A DNA stretch of 14,712 bases from Pseudomonadota bacterium (GTDB taxonomy: Bacteria > SAR324 > XYD2-FULL-50-16 > JAHJRI01): assembly GCA_022360105.1 (NCBI GenBank), contig JAKSDL010000393.1, forward strand, positions 1 to 14,712. The letters are read 5' to 3'. Position numbers and translations under genes: made by a program. The notes beneath the pieces are model-generated. The model was not told where the DNA came from, did not search any database, and saw nothing but the letters and a program-made list of their open reading frames with translations. Positions 1-6,670 of the stretch are shown here, piece by piece; position 1 is the first letter of the stretch; every line of letters begins with the position of its first letter.

Positions 1-366
1 GCCGGTGACGGCCTCCCTTTTGTCGACAGCAGCTTTCAAGTCATCAACGCTAATCTCTCTCTTCACTATTTTAAAAGAGTGGAAACTGAAAAAATAGTTA
101 ATGATATTAAACGCTGTTTGGCATCAGGGGGGATTTTTTTTTTTTTTTTTAATTCAACCAGCGACACGAATTACGGTTCTGTCGGTTATGATACGATTGA
201 GAACAATGTCTTTCGAGTAAACGGATTACAAAAAAGTTTTTTTGATCAACAATCGGTAAACGAGCTTTTTAATACCGCTTGGAAAATACATTCCGTTGAA
301 GAGCTGTGCACAGAAAGATACTCCAAACCCAAAATTGTTTGGGAAGTAGTCGCAGAAAAATTCTGA
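1..366 (+). CDS. Class I SAM-dependent methyltransferase, C-terminal part (5' end cut by window edge)
   Basis: The frame is open from base 1 and ends at a TGA at 364-366, giving 121 residues of the C-terminal part. The visible sequence has the post-motif-I layout of class I methyltransferases. It begins DGLPFVDSSF, continues with an NLSLHYF strand, then a helix leading to LASGG, then NSTSDTNYG, and ends in KIVWEVVAEKF. The SAM-binding glycine loop must lie upstream of the window. The NST-D-NYG and WEVV features recall small stand-alone methyltransferases of the Methyltransf_11/25 type; the methyl acceptor cannot be read from sequence. A GTG at 79 is an internal codon, not a start. The odd point is a 17-T tract that encodes IFFFFF just before NST, where relatives usually carry a mixed stretch ending in an Arg-containing strand. 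The length at this site looks normal, so only the composition is unusual. Confidence 0.8.
   Translation, partial: AGDGLPFVDSSFQVINANLSLHYFKRVETEKIVNDIKRCLASGGIFFFFFNSTSDTNYGSVGYDTIENNVFRVNGLQKSFFDQQSVNELFNTAWKIHSVEELCTERYSKPKIVWEVVAEKF
134..150 (+). repeat. 17-T homopolymer inside the methyltransferase gene
   Basis: Seventeen consecutive T follow GGGGGGA and encode five phenylalanines after an isoleucine. The reading frame stays open on both sides. A tract this long within coding sequence is a hot spot for replication slippage and also for sequencing or assembly error, so the exact T count is uncertain. Confidence 0.9.
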
Positions 367-432
367 AAATGACAATCAGAAAGAGCAGTCAAAGGTAATG
401 GAATTAAGCAACAAAGGATAATTAAATTCTAA

Positions 433-450
433 GGAGCGACACTTCGCTCC
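433..450. other. Perfect 7-bp hairpin between the methyltransferase and YbaK-like genes
   Basis: GGAGCGA at 433-439 pairs perfectly with TCGCTCC at 444-450 around the loop CACT. It lies 67 bases after the methyltransferase stop. No T tract follows, so it is a poor intrinsic terminator by sequence. It could be a weak terminator or a remnant of a dispersed palindrome. The bases after it (451-474) carry repeated GATAAC/AACTGATAAC-like words, and a looser version (GATGACTGATAGCTGATTAA) is at 2501-2520. Confidence 0.5.
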
Positions 451-479
451 GATAACTGTTAACTGATAACCGATTTATT

Positions 480-961
480 ATGAACAATGAACTAAGCACC
501 AGCGCCAAACGTGTCCAGGACTTCCTAAGTGAAAAAGGATTCTCTTTCAACGTCAAAGAGTTTCCCGCTTCAACCCGCACGTCCCAAGACGCTGCCAACG
601 CCATTGGCTGTGAGGTAGGTCAAATCGCAAAATCCCTGGTTTTTAAAGACACAAACTCCAACCAGCCAATCCTGATAATAGCATCCGGCTCCAACAGGGT
701 TGACGTAGACAAAGTTCAGCAATCGGAAAACATGATTCTGGGCAAAGCAAACGGAAAATTTGTCAAAGAAAAGGTTGGCTTTGCCATTGGCGGTATTCCT
801 CCTGTTGCTCACAACCAGCCTCTTCAAACCCTGCTGGATGAGGACCTGAAAAATACGACAGTATCTGGGCCGCCGCCGGGACTCCAAACGCGGTTTTCGA
901 ATTAAATCCCATGGATCTGGAATCAATGACTAAAGGAAAATGGATCGACCTTGCAGAGTGA
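480..961 (+). pseudogene. YbaK/EbsC-family aminoacyl-tRNA deacylase, frameshifted near the 3' end
   Basis: This is the stand-alone YbaK/EbsC (tRNA_edit) domain, which hydrolyses mischarged aminoacyl-tRNAs in trans. From the ATG at 480 the first frame carries the family pattern: TRTSQDAANAIGC, then IAKSLVFK with the conserved lysine, then FAIGGIPPVAH and LLDEDL. It then runs out of register and stops at 903-905 after 141 residues. One base added in the A run at 849-853 restores the family ending: KKYDSIWAAAGTPNAVFEL, then NPMDLESMTKGKWIDLAE and a TGA at 959-961. The restored protein would be about 160 residues, the usual length. The lost segment includes the WAAAGTPN motif, which is part of the substrate pocket, so the product as written is probably inactive. 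A sequencing error in the homopolymer is an equally good explanation. No clear ribosome binding site precedes the ATG. Confidence 0.85.
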
Positions 962-994
962 TTTCCTAAAAGAAACGATATGGAACCCATTTGT

Positions 995-1435
995 TTAGTT
1001 ATCTGCATACCCCTGTGCCCAGCCACGGTCCGGATCATGGTTTCTCAAATCCACCGAGTGGTCAACCCAGGCTTTCATGGCCATCAACACGGAGACCCAT
1101 CCCGCGACCATTTCAATTCGATAAGACTCATCCACCCGGGTTGCTTCCAGGGTTAGATCGGTTCCTCCTTTCTTATCCGATTCCAACTTGAATTCGGTAA
1201 CAGTCCCGAAATACTCCAGTTTAAACAACGAAGGGCGGACTTTTTCAAGCACTTTGCCGGAGTATGGGTCGTAATTCAAGATATGGAAAGTAATCTCGCC
1301 ATCCCTTTCAGGAGCCGATTCCGCCCAGTACCCTGCCCTGCCGGAATCCGTTGCCAGGGCATCATAAACCTTTTCAGGTGGTGAATTGAAATGCATTTTC
1401 CAGCGAATGGTATTTTTCTCTGCTTGAAACGACAT
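995..1435 (-). CDS. SRPBCC-domain (AHSA1/START-like) protein
   Basis: A 146-residue protein with the Bet v1/AHSA1-like helix-grip fold that binds hydrophobic ligands. The N-terminal strand IRWKMHFNSPPEKVYDALAT is typical, including the SPPEKV turn into helix 1. DSGRAGYWAES follows, then alternating beta strands and a C-terminal helix AGWVSVLMAMKAWVDHSVDL that would close the pocket. The end, DRGWAQGYADN, matches a conserved tail in this subgroup. Two ATG codons are adjacent, at 1438-1436 and 1435-1433. The AGGAGG upstream sits only 2 bases from the first and 5 from the second, so I chose the second. The gene converges on the YbaK-like gene with a 33-base gap and diverges from the AraC-type regulator. 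No catalytic residues can be named, and the ligand is unknown. Confidence 0.8.
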   Translation of the reverse strand: MSFQAEKNTIRWKMHFNSPPEKVYDALATDSGRAGYWAESAPERDGEITFHILNYDPYSGKVLEKVRPSLFKLEYFGTVTEFKLESDKKGGTDLTLEATRVDESYRIEMVAGWVSVLMAMKAWVDHSVDLRNHDPDRGWAQGYADN

Positions 1436-1643
1436 CATTCCCTCCTTTTTGAATCAAAATAGCATGAATTGAACACCCGGGCTTATGACTTACACATAAT
1501 GTCTATTTTAAATTTAACCCTTGAGGAAGTACATATTGAATTGTTCTCAAATCAAGAGTGGTAAGTGGTATGGATATTGTAGAGATAAAACAGATGAGAA
1601 TCGAAGCAAAGCAACACCTTGGTTATTCTGTCTTCCAATAAAA

Positions 1644-2483
1644 ATGAACTTAAGAAAACATTATCAACCATTGCAACCTATCCTGGAACCAGGCTCTCCG
1701 ATGACCTATCAGGAATATGTGCCTTCTGAAGGTTTGCAACCATTGATTCATTGTTTTTGGACACTCAAATCTGAAAGTGACTCAAGCTCGACAGCCCATT
1801 ATAGAATTGTATCAGATGGTTGTATCGATCTCTTTATCGATTGCAATGACTTTCAACCAATCCTGATAGCCGGAACAGCCAACACTTCACAGGAAGCCCT
1901 GTTCCCCGGAAAGACCCAATATTTCGGTATTCGTTTTTATCCCGGTTGTTTGCAATATTTTTTCAACATGCCTATCAGGGAAATCACAAACAACATGATT
2001 CCCTTTCAGGATGTCTGGAACAGCCGTCTCCACAGTATTGAAGAAAAACTGTTTGAGGCTGGATCAACTGCATACAGAATTCAACTGGCTGAAGAGTTCT
2101 TACTGGAACAATTGGCAAACCGGGAAAAAGCACCTGACGAAAGATTTCTTGGCGTCCTGCAACAGATCTTAAAAAAGAATGGCACATTGCAGATTGAAAA
2201 AGACCTGCATCCGGGAGTCAGTCCCCGTCAATTAAGACGGTATTTCGACTACTATATCGGTTTTAATCCCAAGACTTTCTCCAGAATCATCCGCTTTCAG
2301 AAAACTTTAAAGGCCATGATGTCCCAACCTAAAGAACAGTGGGGGAAGCTCTGTTATGATTTCGGTTACTACGACCAGGCCCATTACATACACGAATTCA
2401 AAGAACTATCCGGTCTGTCTCCTTCCTCTGTCGCTTTTTCAATGACATTTAACCCGAAAGAAAACGCTTACAATAATCACTAA
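1644..2483 (+). CDS. AraC-family transcriptional regulator with DUF6597-like N-terminal domain
   Basis: A 279-residue regulator. The N-terminal half has the pattern of the DUF6597-type sensor domain: YQEYVPSEGLQPLIHCFWTL (about residues 22-41), then VSDGCIDLFID (57-67) and FGIRFYPGCL (94-103). The C-terminal 90 residues are an AraC/XylS helix-turn-helix pair. VSPRQLRRYFDYYIGFNPKTF (192-212) covers the first recognition helix. LCYDFGYYDQAHYIHEFKELSGLSPS (236-261) is the signature second half, with the usual DQAHF-like motif seen as DQAHYIHEF. The frame is open further upstream to a TTG at 1521, but residues coded there resemble nothing in the family. ATG 1644 is preferred; ATG 1701 is a possible shorter start. 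No strong ribosome binding site marks either. It diverges from the SRPBCC gene and precedes a VOC gene by 241 bases. Such regulators often sit beside small ligand-binding genes like these, but the target is inference. Confidence 0.85.
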   Translation: MNLRKHYQPLQPILEPGSPMTYQEYVPSEGLQPLIHCFWTLKSESDSSSTAHYRIVSDGCIDLFIDCNDFQPILIAGTANTSQEALFPGKTQYFGIRFYPGCLQYFFNMPIREITNNMIPFQDVWNSRLHSIEEKLFEAGSTAYRIQLAEEFLLEQLANREKAPDERFLGVLQQILKKNGTLQIEKDLHPGVSPRQLRRYFDYYIGFNPKTFSRIIRFQKTLKAMMSQPKEQWGKLCYDFGYYDQAHYIHEFKELSGLSPSSVAFSMTFNPKENAYNNH

Positions 2484-2724
2484 TTTCCCTTTGTTTGCCC
2501 GATGACTGATAGCTGATTAATGTCATTAACGTAAGAAAAGTTGGTCAAGATGTCATCCTGAATAACAAGGTAGATCTGTTTGTAAGATCAACAGTGACAA
2601 AAAGATAGGTTATTTCCCTCCACCAAACACTTTGTCCGATTTTTACAATTGTGCTTACACTTCGATTGTTATCCTGAAAGTGATAGTTGAGACAAAAATT
2701 CAAAACACTATTCAGGAGAACATC

Positions 2725-3102
2725 ATGAAATTCAACGCCGGCATCATCACTTCAAACTTTCAGGAAACTAAGGAGTTCTATACCAAAACATTGGGATTGA
2801 GAGTTGATTTTGAGAACGATTTTTATCTGCTTTTGGGCTCTGAAGCTGGGGATCAAATATCATTTCTGCTTCCAAACCATCCCTCCCAGAAACCTATTTT
2901 CCAATCAGCATTTGAGGGTCAGGGTGTTTACATAACCGTGGAAGTACCTGACGTAGACAAAGAGTACGAACGGATCAAAGCTCTTGAGGTCGACATAGCC
3001 ATTGAACTCCGCAACGAAGAATGGGGAGACAGACACTTCGCAATCGTCGACCCCAACGGCATCGGCATAGACATCGTTACCTACACGGCCCCTGAAGAAT
3101 AA
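2725..3102 (+). CDS. VOC-superfamily (glyoxalase/bleomycin-resistance fold) protein
   Basis: A 125-residue single-chain vicinal oxygen chelate protein with paired beta-alpha-beta-beta-beta modules. Module 1 is FNAGIITSNFQETKEFYTKTLGLRVDFEND (3-32), with the typical FYxxxLGL helix. Module 2 ends in NEEWGDRHFAIVDPNGIGIDIV (98-119), the conserved RHF-DPNG-ID signature in which the glutamate/aspartate position near the end often binds metal. The substrate or drug cannot be named. ATG 2725 is chosen because AGGAGA lies 6 bases upstream; an in-frame TTG at 2632 adds 31 residues unlike the family and lacks such a site. The gene stands alone after the AraC-type regulator and is followed by a GC-rich hairpin. 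Confidence 0.85.
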   Translation: MKFNAGIITSNFQETKEFYTKTLGLRVDFENDFYLLLGSEAGDQISFLLPNHPSQKPIFQSAFEGQGVYITVEVPDVDKEYERIKALEVDIAIELRNEEWGDRHFAIVDPNGIGIDIVTYTAPEE

Positions 3103-3115
3103 AAGGCAATAAAAA

Positions 3116-3132
3116 GGCGGGTCACGCCCGCC
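3116..3132 (-). terminator. GC-rich hairpin after the VOC gene, T tract on the minus-strand side
   Basis: GGCGGG at 3116-3121 pairs with CCCGCC at 3127-3132 around TCACG, with a possible extra T-G pair. Bases 3111-3115 are AAAAA. Read on the minus strand this is a hairpin followed by TTTTTATT, a good intrinsic terminator. Read on the plus strand it has no T tract. It starts 14 bases after the VOC stop, so it could act on both strands, limiting read-through from the right as well as ending the VOC transcript. No minus-strand gene lies just to its right. Confidence 0.45.
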
Positions 3133-3399
3133 ACAAATCCAACCTTGTACCTTTGCTCCTAGTGCCTACAATACCAATAACTTCGCGACTTCCCGGTGGA
3201 TAAAGAAAAAGCATTTCTGCCAATCTACCTTCGGGCTAGCCACACTTCTACCTCAAGTGATATCACTTAAACTATCAATAAACGAGATCAAAAAAAATCA
3301 GGACGAAAAGCTGAATAAGTTTGCAGAAGGCGGGAGCAAGAATTAACAGCATTCAATCAAATGATCTTATCTTAACTAACAAATCTTACGAGGTTGTCA
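3133..3399. other. Intergenic region upstream of the CNNM gene, with a 14-bp perfect palindrome
   Basis: No convincing gene is present. The one clear structure is AAGTGATATCACTT at 3255-3268, a perfect 14-bp palindrome and a plausible dimeric-regulator operator, 131 bases before the CNNM start. A short open frame from GTG 3257 through the palindrome ends at a TAA at 3344-3346, but it has no ribosome binding site and no recognisable sequence. Promoter elements could not be assigned with confidence. Confidence 0.45.
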
Positions 3400-4632
3400 T
3401 TGAAAAAGCCCATCCGGACTTTGTTTCTTATATTGTTTCATACATTTGCTTTTACTGAACATATCTTTGGAATACAGCATACAGCCGAAAGAAGCATCAT
3501 AGATTTGGGTACAGACAGCTTGTTGTTGATGATTTATATACTGTTGGCACTGATTTTTTCATTTCTTTGTTCAATAGCAGAATCAGTGCTCTTAAGCATT
3601 ACTCCCTCATACATCGAAGGACAAAAGGAAAGGCGACCCGGGCATGCTGCTCTTTTGAAAAAGTTGAGACAAGATAATGTAGATCAATCCCTTGCAGCTA
3701 TTTTGACCCTAAATACTATTGCGCATACAGTCGGGGCAATTGGTGCCGGCGCCAAGGCTACAATTGTATTTGGCAGCGCTTGGTTTGGTCTGTTTTCAGC
3801 CGTGATGACACTTTTAATCCTTTTTCTTTCCGAAATTGTCCCCAAGACTCTAGGTGCCGTCTATTGGTCAAAACTTGTGAGTCCTGTTTCGTATTTTGTA
3901 AATTTGCTGATTGTGTCTCTTTTTCCAATTGTCTGGGTTTCGGAGAAATTAACAAAGTTAATATCACGGGGAAAAGATATTCATATTTTCAGTAGAGACG
4001 AGTTTATCGCCATGGCTCAGGTCGGAGCGGAAACAGGTCATCTTCGCGACAAGGAATCCAAGATCATCCGCAATATCTTCCGTTTCGATTCACTTAAAGT
4101 GGATGATATCATGACACCGCGTGCTGTCATTTCCGCATTGCCCGAGGAGATGAAAATTATCGATTCCGTTAACAAAGTCACTCAGCTTCCTTTTTCACGC
4201 CTACCTGTCTATGCAGGTCAAATGGACGACATAACCGGGTTTGTTCTCAAAGAGGATGTTCTGATTAATGCCAACCGGAAGGGAAGAGATGAAACGCTTA
4301 ATGCACTGAAACGCGAAATACTTGCCGTTCCGGAGTCGGTATCTTTGATAGTAATGCTGGAACGCTTCCTGAAAGACCGTCAACACATTGCCATAGTAGT
4401 TAATGAGCATGGAGGAACTGGCGGGCTGGTAACATTGGAGGATATCATCGAAACCCTTATGGGCATGGAAATTGTGGATGAAAAAGACAATGTTGAAGAT
4501 ATGCGTGCTCTGGCAAGATCAAAGTGGAAAGAGCGCGCCAAAACTATGGATATAGATACCAAAGGCTTTGAGAAACAGAAGGACGAGCAGATCAACTCAA
4601 GCGACATGGAAATTCGACCTGGCAAAGATTAG
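3400..4632 (+). CDS. CNNM (DUF21) transmembrane and CBS-pair protein, hemolysin/CorC-like family
   Basis: A roughly 410-residue inner-membrane protein of the CNNM/CorB family, whose members are linked to magnesium or other divalent cation transport. Its extreme N-terminus (KKPIRTLFLILFHTFAF) looks like a signal or extra membrane segment. The DUF21 core follows at about residues 41-185, with four hydrophobic segments and the family patterns SIAESVLLSITPSYI, ILTLNTIAHTVGAIGAG and LSEIVPKTLGAVYW. A CBS pair spans about 230-360: DDIMTPRAV, FSRLPVY, DITGFVLKEDVL and VVNEHGGTGGLVTLEDIIE, the usual nucleotide-binding elements. The protein ends in a charged tail of about 50 residues. The C-terminal CorC_HlyC domain of longer relatives is absent. 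The start is taken as TTG 3400, because AGG at 3391-3393 lies 6 bases upstream and gives an MKK start. TTG 3394 and ATG 3529 are alternatives. It appears to be a single-gene unit. Confidence 0.88.
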   Translation: MKKPIRTLFLILFHTFAFTEHIFGIQHTAERSIIDLGTDSLLLMIYILLALIFSFLCSIAESVLLSITPSYIEGQKERRPGHAALLKKLRQDNVDQSLAAILTLNTIAHTVGAIGAGAKATIVFGSAWFGLFSAVMTLLILFLSEIVPKTLGAVYWSKLVSPVSYFVNLLIVSLFPIVWVSEKLTKLISRGKDIHIFSRDEFIAMAQVGAETGHLRDKESKIIRNIFRFDSLKVDDIMTPRAVISALPEEMKIIDSVNKVTQLPFSRLPVYAGQMDDITGFVLKEDVLINANRKGRDETLNALKREILAVPESVSLIVMLERFLKDRQHIAIVVNEHGGTGGLVTLEDIIETLMGMEIVDEKDNVEDMRALARSKWKERAKTMDIDTKGFEKQKDEQINSSDMEIRPGKD

Positions 4633-4776
4633 TCTTTGAGAAAAAAGAGACGTCAAATCTTTAACTCAATTCAGAACTAGCGCCATTGCAAAGAAAAATG
4701 GAAATCAAATATCCTTTAATTCATTACCTGCAGAATCACAGGTCACTGTTAAGTACATTTATCTTGGAGGAAGAGT

Positions 4777-4911
4777 ATGCCGATTATTAGAGTTGAAATG
4801 TTTGAAGGAAGGTCAATTGAGCAGAAAAAGGAACTGGTTGCATCATTGATAAGAGAGACCGCCAGAATCACAAAATGCGGAGTCGATTCGATCGATAACC
4901 AAAAATCTTAA
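4777..4911 (+). pseudogene. Truncated 4-oxalocrotonate tautomerase-family protein
   Basis: A 44-codon open frame starting MPIIRVEMFEGRSIEQKKEL, a near-textbook N-terminus of the small 4-oxalocrotonate tautomerase family, in which Pro2 becomes the catalytic N-terminal base after Met removal. Pro2 and the first beta strand and helix are intact, and a strong GGAGG sits 6 bases before the ATG. Family members run to about 60-70 residues with a second strand and a WG-containing tail. Here the resemblance stops after GVDSID, and four unrelated residues lead to a TAA. The missing tail does not reappear in any frame before the rubredoxin start. CGATAA at 4893-4898, exactly where the resemblance ends, has an inverted partner TTATCG at 4928-4933, so a small insertion or deletion is likely. 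The peptide may still be made but is unlikely to fold as a normal 4-OT subunit. Confidence 0.7.
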
Positions 4912-4942
4912 AATACTGAACTTAAGCTTATCGGATAAAATT

Positions 4943-5113
4943 ATGGATAAATATACCTGCCTGTCATGTGACTACGTTTATGATCCTGAAATCGGAGATC
5001 CGGATGGGGGCATAGCTCCCGGAACTCCATTTGAAGACATTCCGGATGATTGGGAATGTCCTGTCTGCGGAGTTAGCAAAGATGAATTTGATTTGGAGTT
5101 GAACTGGCACTGA
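4943..5113 (+). CDS. Rubredoxin
   Basis: A 56-residue rubredoxin, a cytoplasmic one-iron electron carrier. Both iron-binding knuckles are present: CLSC at residues 6-9 and CPVC at 39-42. Between them lies the family core [20 protein letters not shown], then [13 protein letters not shown] and SKDEF. Length and spacing match standard rubredoxins. The usual CxxCGY becomes CLSCDY, a mild variation. In anaerobes rubredoxin commonly feeds electrons to oxygen- or superoxide-scavenging enzymes such as superoxide reductase or rubrerythrin, but no such partner is in the window. The start is the ATG at 4943, 31 bases after the tautomerase remnant's stop; the ribosome binding site is weak, so the gene could be co-transcribed with the remnant. 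A weak CACTG/CAGTG hairpin overlaps the stop region (5108-5125). Confidence 0.93.
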   Translation: MDKYTCLSCDYVYDPEIGDPDGGIAPGTPFEDIPDDWECPVCGVSKDEFDLELNWH

Positions 5114-5284
5114 CAGTTCCCAGTGATAAAGCTTCTTGTTTCGACTTTCAGCAAACAACGACATTGTTTCACTGGCAGGGCGAGACAATCGAAAGACGAG
5201 ATTCTTCCGGTCAACAGGGATGCCTATCTGACCGTTAACAGTCTGATGGGAGACACTCTTATACTTTGACAAACCATTATTGAA

Positions 5285-5656
5285 ATGAACAAGCTTTTGA
5301 ACTTAATAAAGATCTATTGGCTCGTACTCACGGTCATCATCCTAGTTGGAATTACCCTGCTTTCCCTGTGGCCTCTTGAAGAGTTGCCTTCTGTTCCGGG
5401 AACGGACAAAACCCACCATTTGATAGCCTACGCCTTGCTAATATTCCCTGTCGCTTTAGGAAAACCTAACAAGTGGTTTCTGGCAGGATTTCTGTTCGTT
5501 TGCTACAGCGGTGCCATTGAGTTATTGCAACCCTTTGTAAACAGGTATGGAGAATGGCTTGACATGGCTGCTAATTCGGCTGGTCTTGTATGCGGTATCC
5601 TTGTTGCCAAATGTGCGAATCATTTCTATCCCGGTCCGCTGGATCGTGTCCCATAG
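5285..5656 (+). CDS. VanZ-family membrane protein
   Basis: A 123-residue integral membrane protein with about four hydrophobic segments at roughly residues 9-28, 45-58, 64-81 and 96-109. The family markers are GTDKTHHLIAYALL (39-52) and a conserved acidic-aromatic block: AIELLQPFVNRYGEWLDMAAN (77-97), followed by SAGLVCG. These match VanZ-like/phosphotransbutyrylase-type proteins, named for the teicoplanin-resistance accessory protein; most chromosomal homologues have no known function. There is no sign of vancomycin-resistance neighbours, so resistance should not be assumed. The 171-base gap from the rubredoxin gene holds no recognisable gene. The gene converges on the glutamine amidotransferase with a 65-base gap. 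The ATG is the first in frame, with no strong ribosome binding site. Confidence 0.85.
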   Translation: MNKLLNLIKIYWLVLTVIILVGITLLSLWPLEELPSVPGTDKTHHLIAYALLIFPVALGKPNKWFLAGFLFVCYSGAIELLQPFVNRYGEWLDMAANSAGLVCGILVAKCANHFYPGPLDRVP

Positions 5657-5721
5657 GTGAGCAACAAGAAGGAGTTTATGCTCTCCAGTTGAAAGAATAA
5701 ACTGACAACAGCCAGCTTATG

Positions 5722-6543
5722 CTAAGAGGCAATAGACTTTTGTTTTGACTCATATCGGTTGATGATTTCACCATGGTGAAACAGGACTCCGGTATTTGGA
5801 ACCAGCTTTTCCCACTTTTCATCGGTAGTCAGGGGATTTGACGCAATCACCGTCACGACATCTTCCTCAACGGTTTTTTCGGCAAAATCAATCGAAATAT
5901 CAGCGTCTTTCAGGGTTGCCAAGCCAAATGGAGCTTTTCTGGTGATCCAATAAAGATTTTTACTGCAATAGGAAAAGAGGTTCATTCCATTGGAAAGCAA
6001 TATGTTAAATACACCTTTATCTGATAAGTCATGGCAAAAGTCCGCAATATATTCCCACAACCTGCTTTGGTTTCTCGGTTCCTTGCCAAATTCCTTATTC
6101 AAACGATTCAGCAAATAACAAAAGGCGGCTTTACTGTCTGTTGTTCCTACCGGTTGGAAACCAAAACCATAGCTTTCTTTCCATTTTTTTAGATCCTTTT
6201 TAATCCCTTTGAGTTGTCCGTTGTGGGCAAAAGTCCAGTATCTTCCCCAAAGCTCGCGGATAAACGGGTGGGTGTTTTCAAGACAGACCTTTCCCCGGTT
6301 TGCCCTGCGGATATGGCTGATCACCACATGACTCTTAATGGAGTACGACTTAACCAGCCCGGCAACCACCGATTCATAACTGGCATTTGAATCTTTAAAC
6401 GTCCGGCATCCCTTACCATCATAAAAGGTTATCCCCCAACCATCCCTGTGGGGACCTGTCTTGCCACCCCTGTGCATCAGACCGGAAAAGCTGAAACAGA
6501 TATCAGTGGGCAACTTGGCGCTCATTCCCAATAGTTCGCACAT
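5722..6543 (-). CDS. Class II glutamine amidotransferase, YafJ-type
   Basis: A 273-residue protein made of a single Ntn-type glutaminase domain. It starts MCELLGM, so Cys2 becomes the N-terminal nucleophile after Met removal. Other active-site elements are visible: HRDGWGITFYD (32-42), SHIRRANRG (76-84) with the glutamine-binding arginine region, NTHPF (90-94), FAHNGQL (105-111) with the oxyanion Asn-Gly, and GTTDSKAAF (133-141) with the substrate-binding Asp. There is no synthase or phosphoribosyl domain, as in the E. coli YafJ group, so the ammonia acceptor is unknown. Related EgtC-type enzymes hydrolyse gamma-glutamyl amides, an alternative role. No ergothioneine genes are seen nearby. A plausible promoter lies at 6609-6639; no clear ribosome binding site precedes the ATG. 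The gene is the last on the minus strand before a convergent boundary with the VanZ gene. Confidence 0.9.
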   Translation of the reverse strand: MCELLGMSAKLPTDICFSFSGLMHRGGKTGPHRDGWGITFYDGKGCRTFKDSNASYESVVAGLVKSYSIKSHVVISHIRRANRGKVCLENTHPFIRELWGRYWTFAHNGQLKGIKKDLKKWKESYGFGFQPVGTTDSKAAFCYLLNRLNKEFGKEPRNQSRLWEYIADFCHDLSDKGVFNILLSNGMNLFSYCSKNLYWITRKAPFGLATLKDADISIDFAEKTVEEDVVTVIASNPLTTDEKWEKLVPNTGVLFHHGEIINRYESKQKSIAS

Positions 6544-6608
6544 AAAGAATCAATATGTTTAAAATATTATTGGTTTACCTTCGCTATGGAATAATTGAGT
6601 TGTTGTTG

Positions 6609-6639
6609 ATTATATATTAACTCTTCCGCAAAGTTTCAA
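6609..6639 (-). promoter_or_regulatory. Candidate sigma-70 promoter for the glutamine amidotransferase gene
   Basis: On the minus strand TTGAAA (6634-6639) is followed, after 19 bases, by TATAAT (6609-6614); an overlapping TATATA gives a 17-base spacing. The -10 box lies about 65 bases before the ATG at 6543. The region is AT-rich and has no competing gene. This is a sequence match only. Confidence 0.4.
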
Positions 6640-6670
6640 CAAGCAAGGTCGTGCTATCTGGAATAACAGG

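Noticed and set aside
1521..1643. Upstream in-frame extension of the AraC-type regulator from TTG 1521
   Set aside because: The 41 extra residues have no family resemblance and no ribosome binding site; the usual N-terminus of this family lies near ATG 1644 or 1701.
2632..2724. Upstream in-frame extension of the VOC gene from TTG 2632
   Set aside because: ATG 2725 has a good AGGAGA site and begins the VOC fold directly.
3257..3346. Short open frame from GTG 3257 through the palindrome
   Set aside because: No ribosome binding site, rare start, low complexity and no recognisable sequence.
5114..5284. Possible small gene between rubredoxin and the VanZ-like gene
   Set aside because: Minus-strand frames cross the rubredoxin gene and look like shadows; plus-strand frames are short and unrecognisable.
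5285..5656. Glycopeptide-resistance gene vanZ
   Set aside because: Only the family is supported; no vanA/B/H/X/Y/S/R-type neighbours exist, so a resistance role is unfounded.
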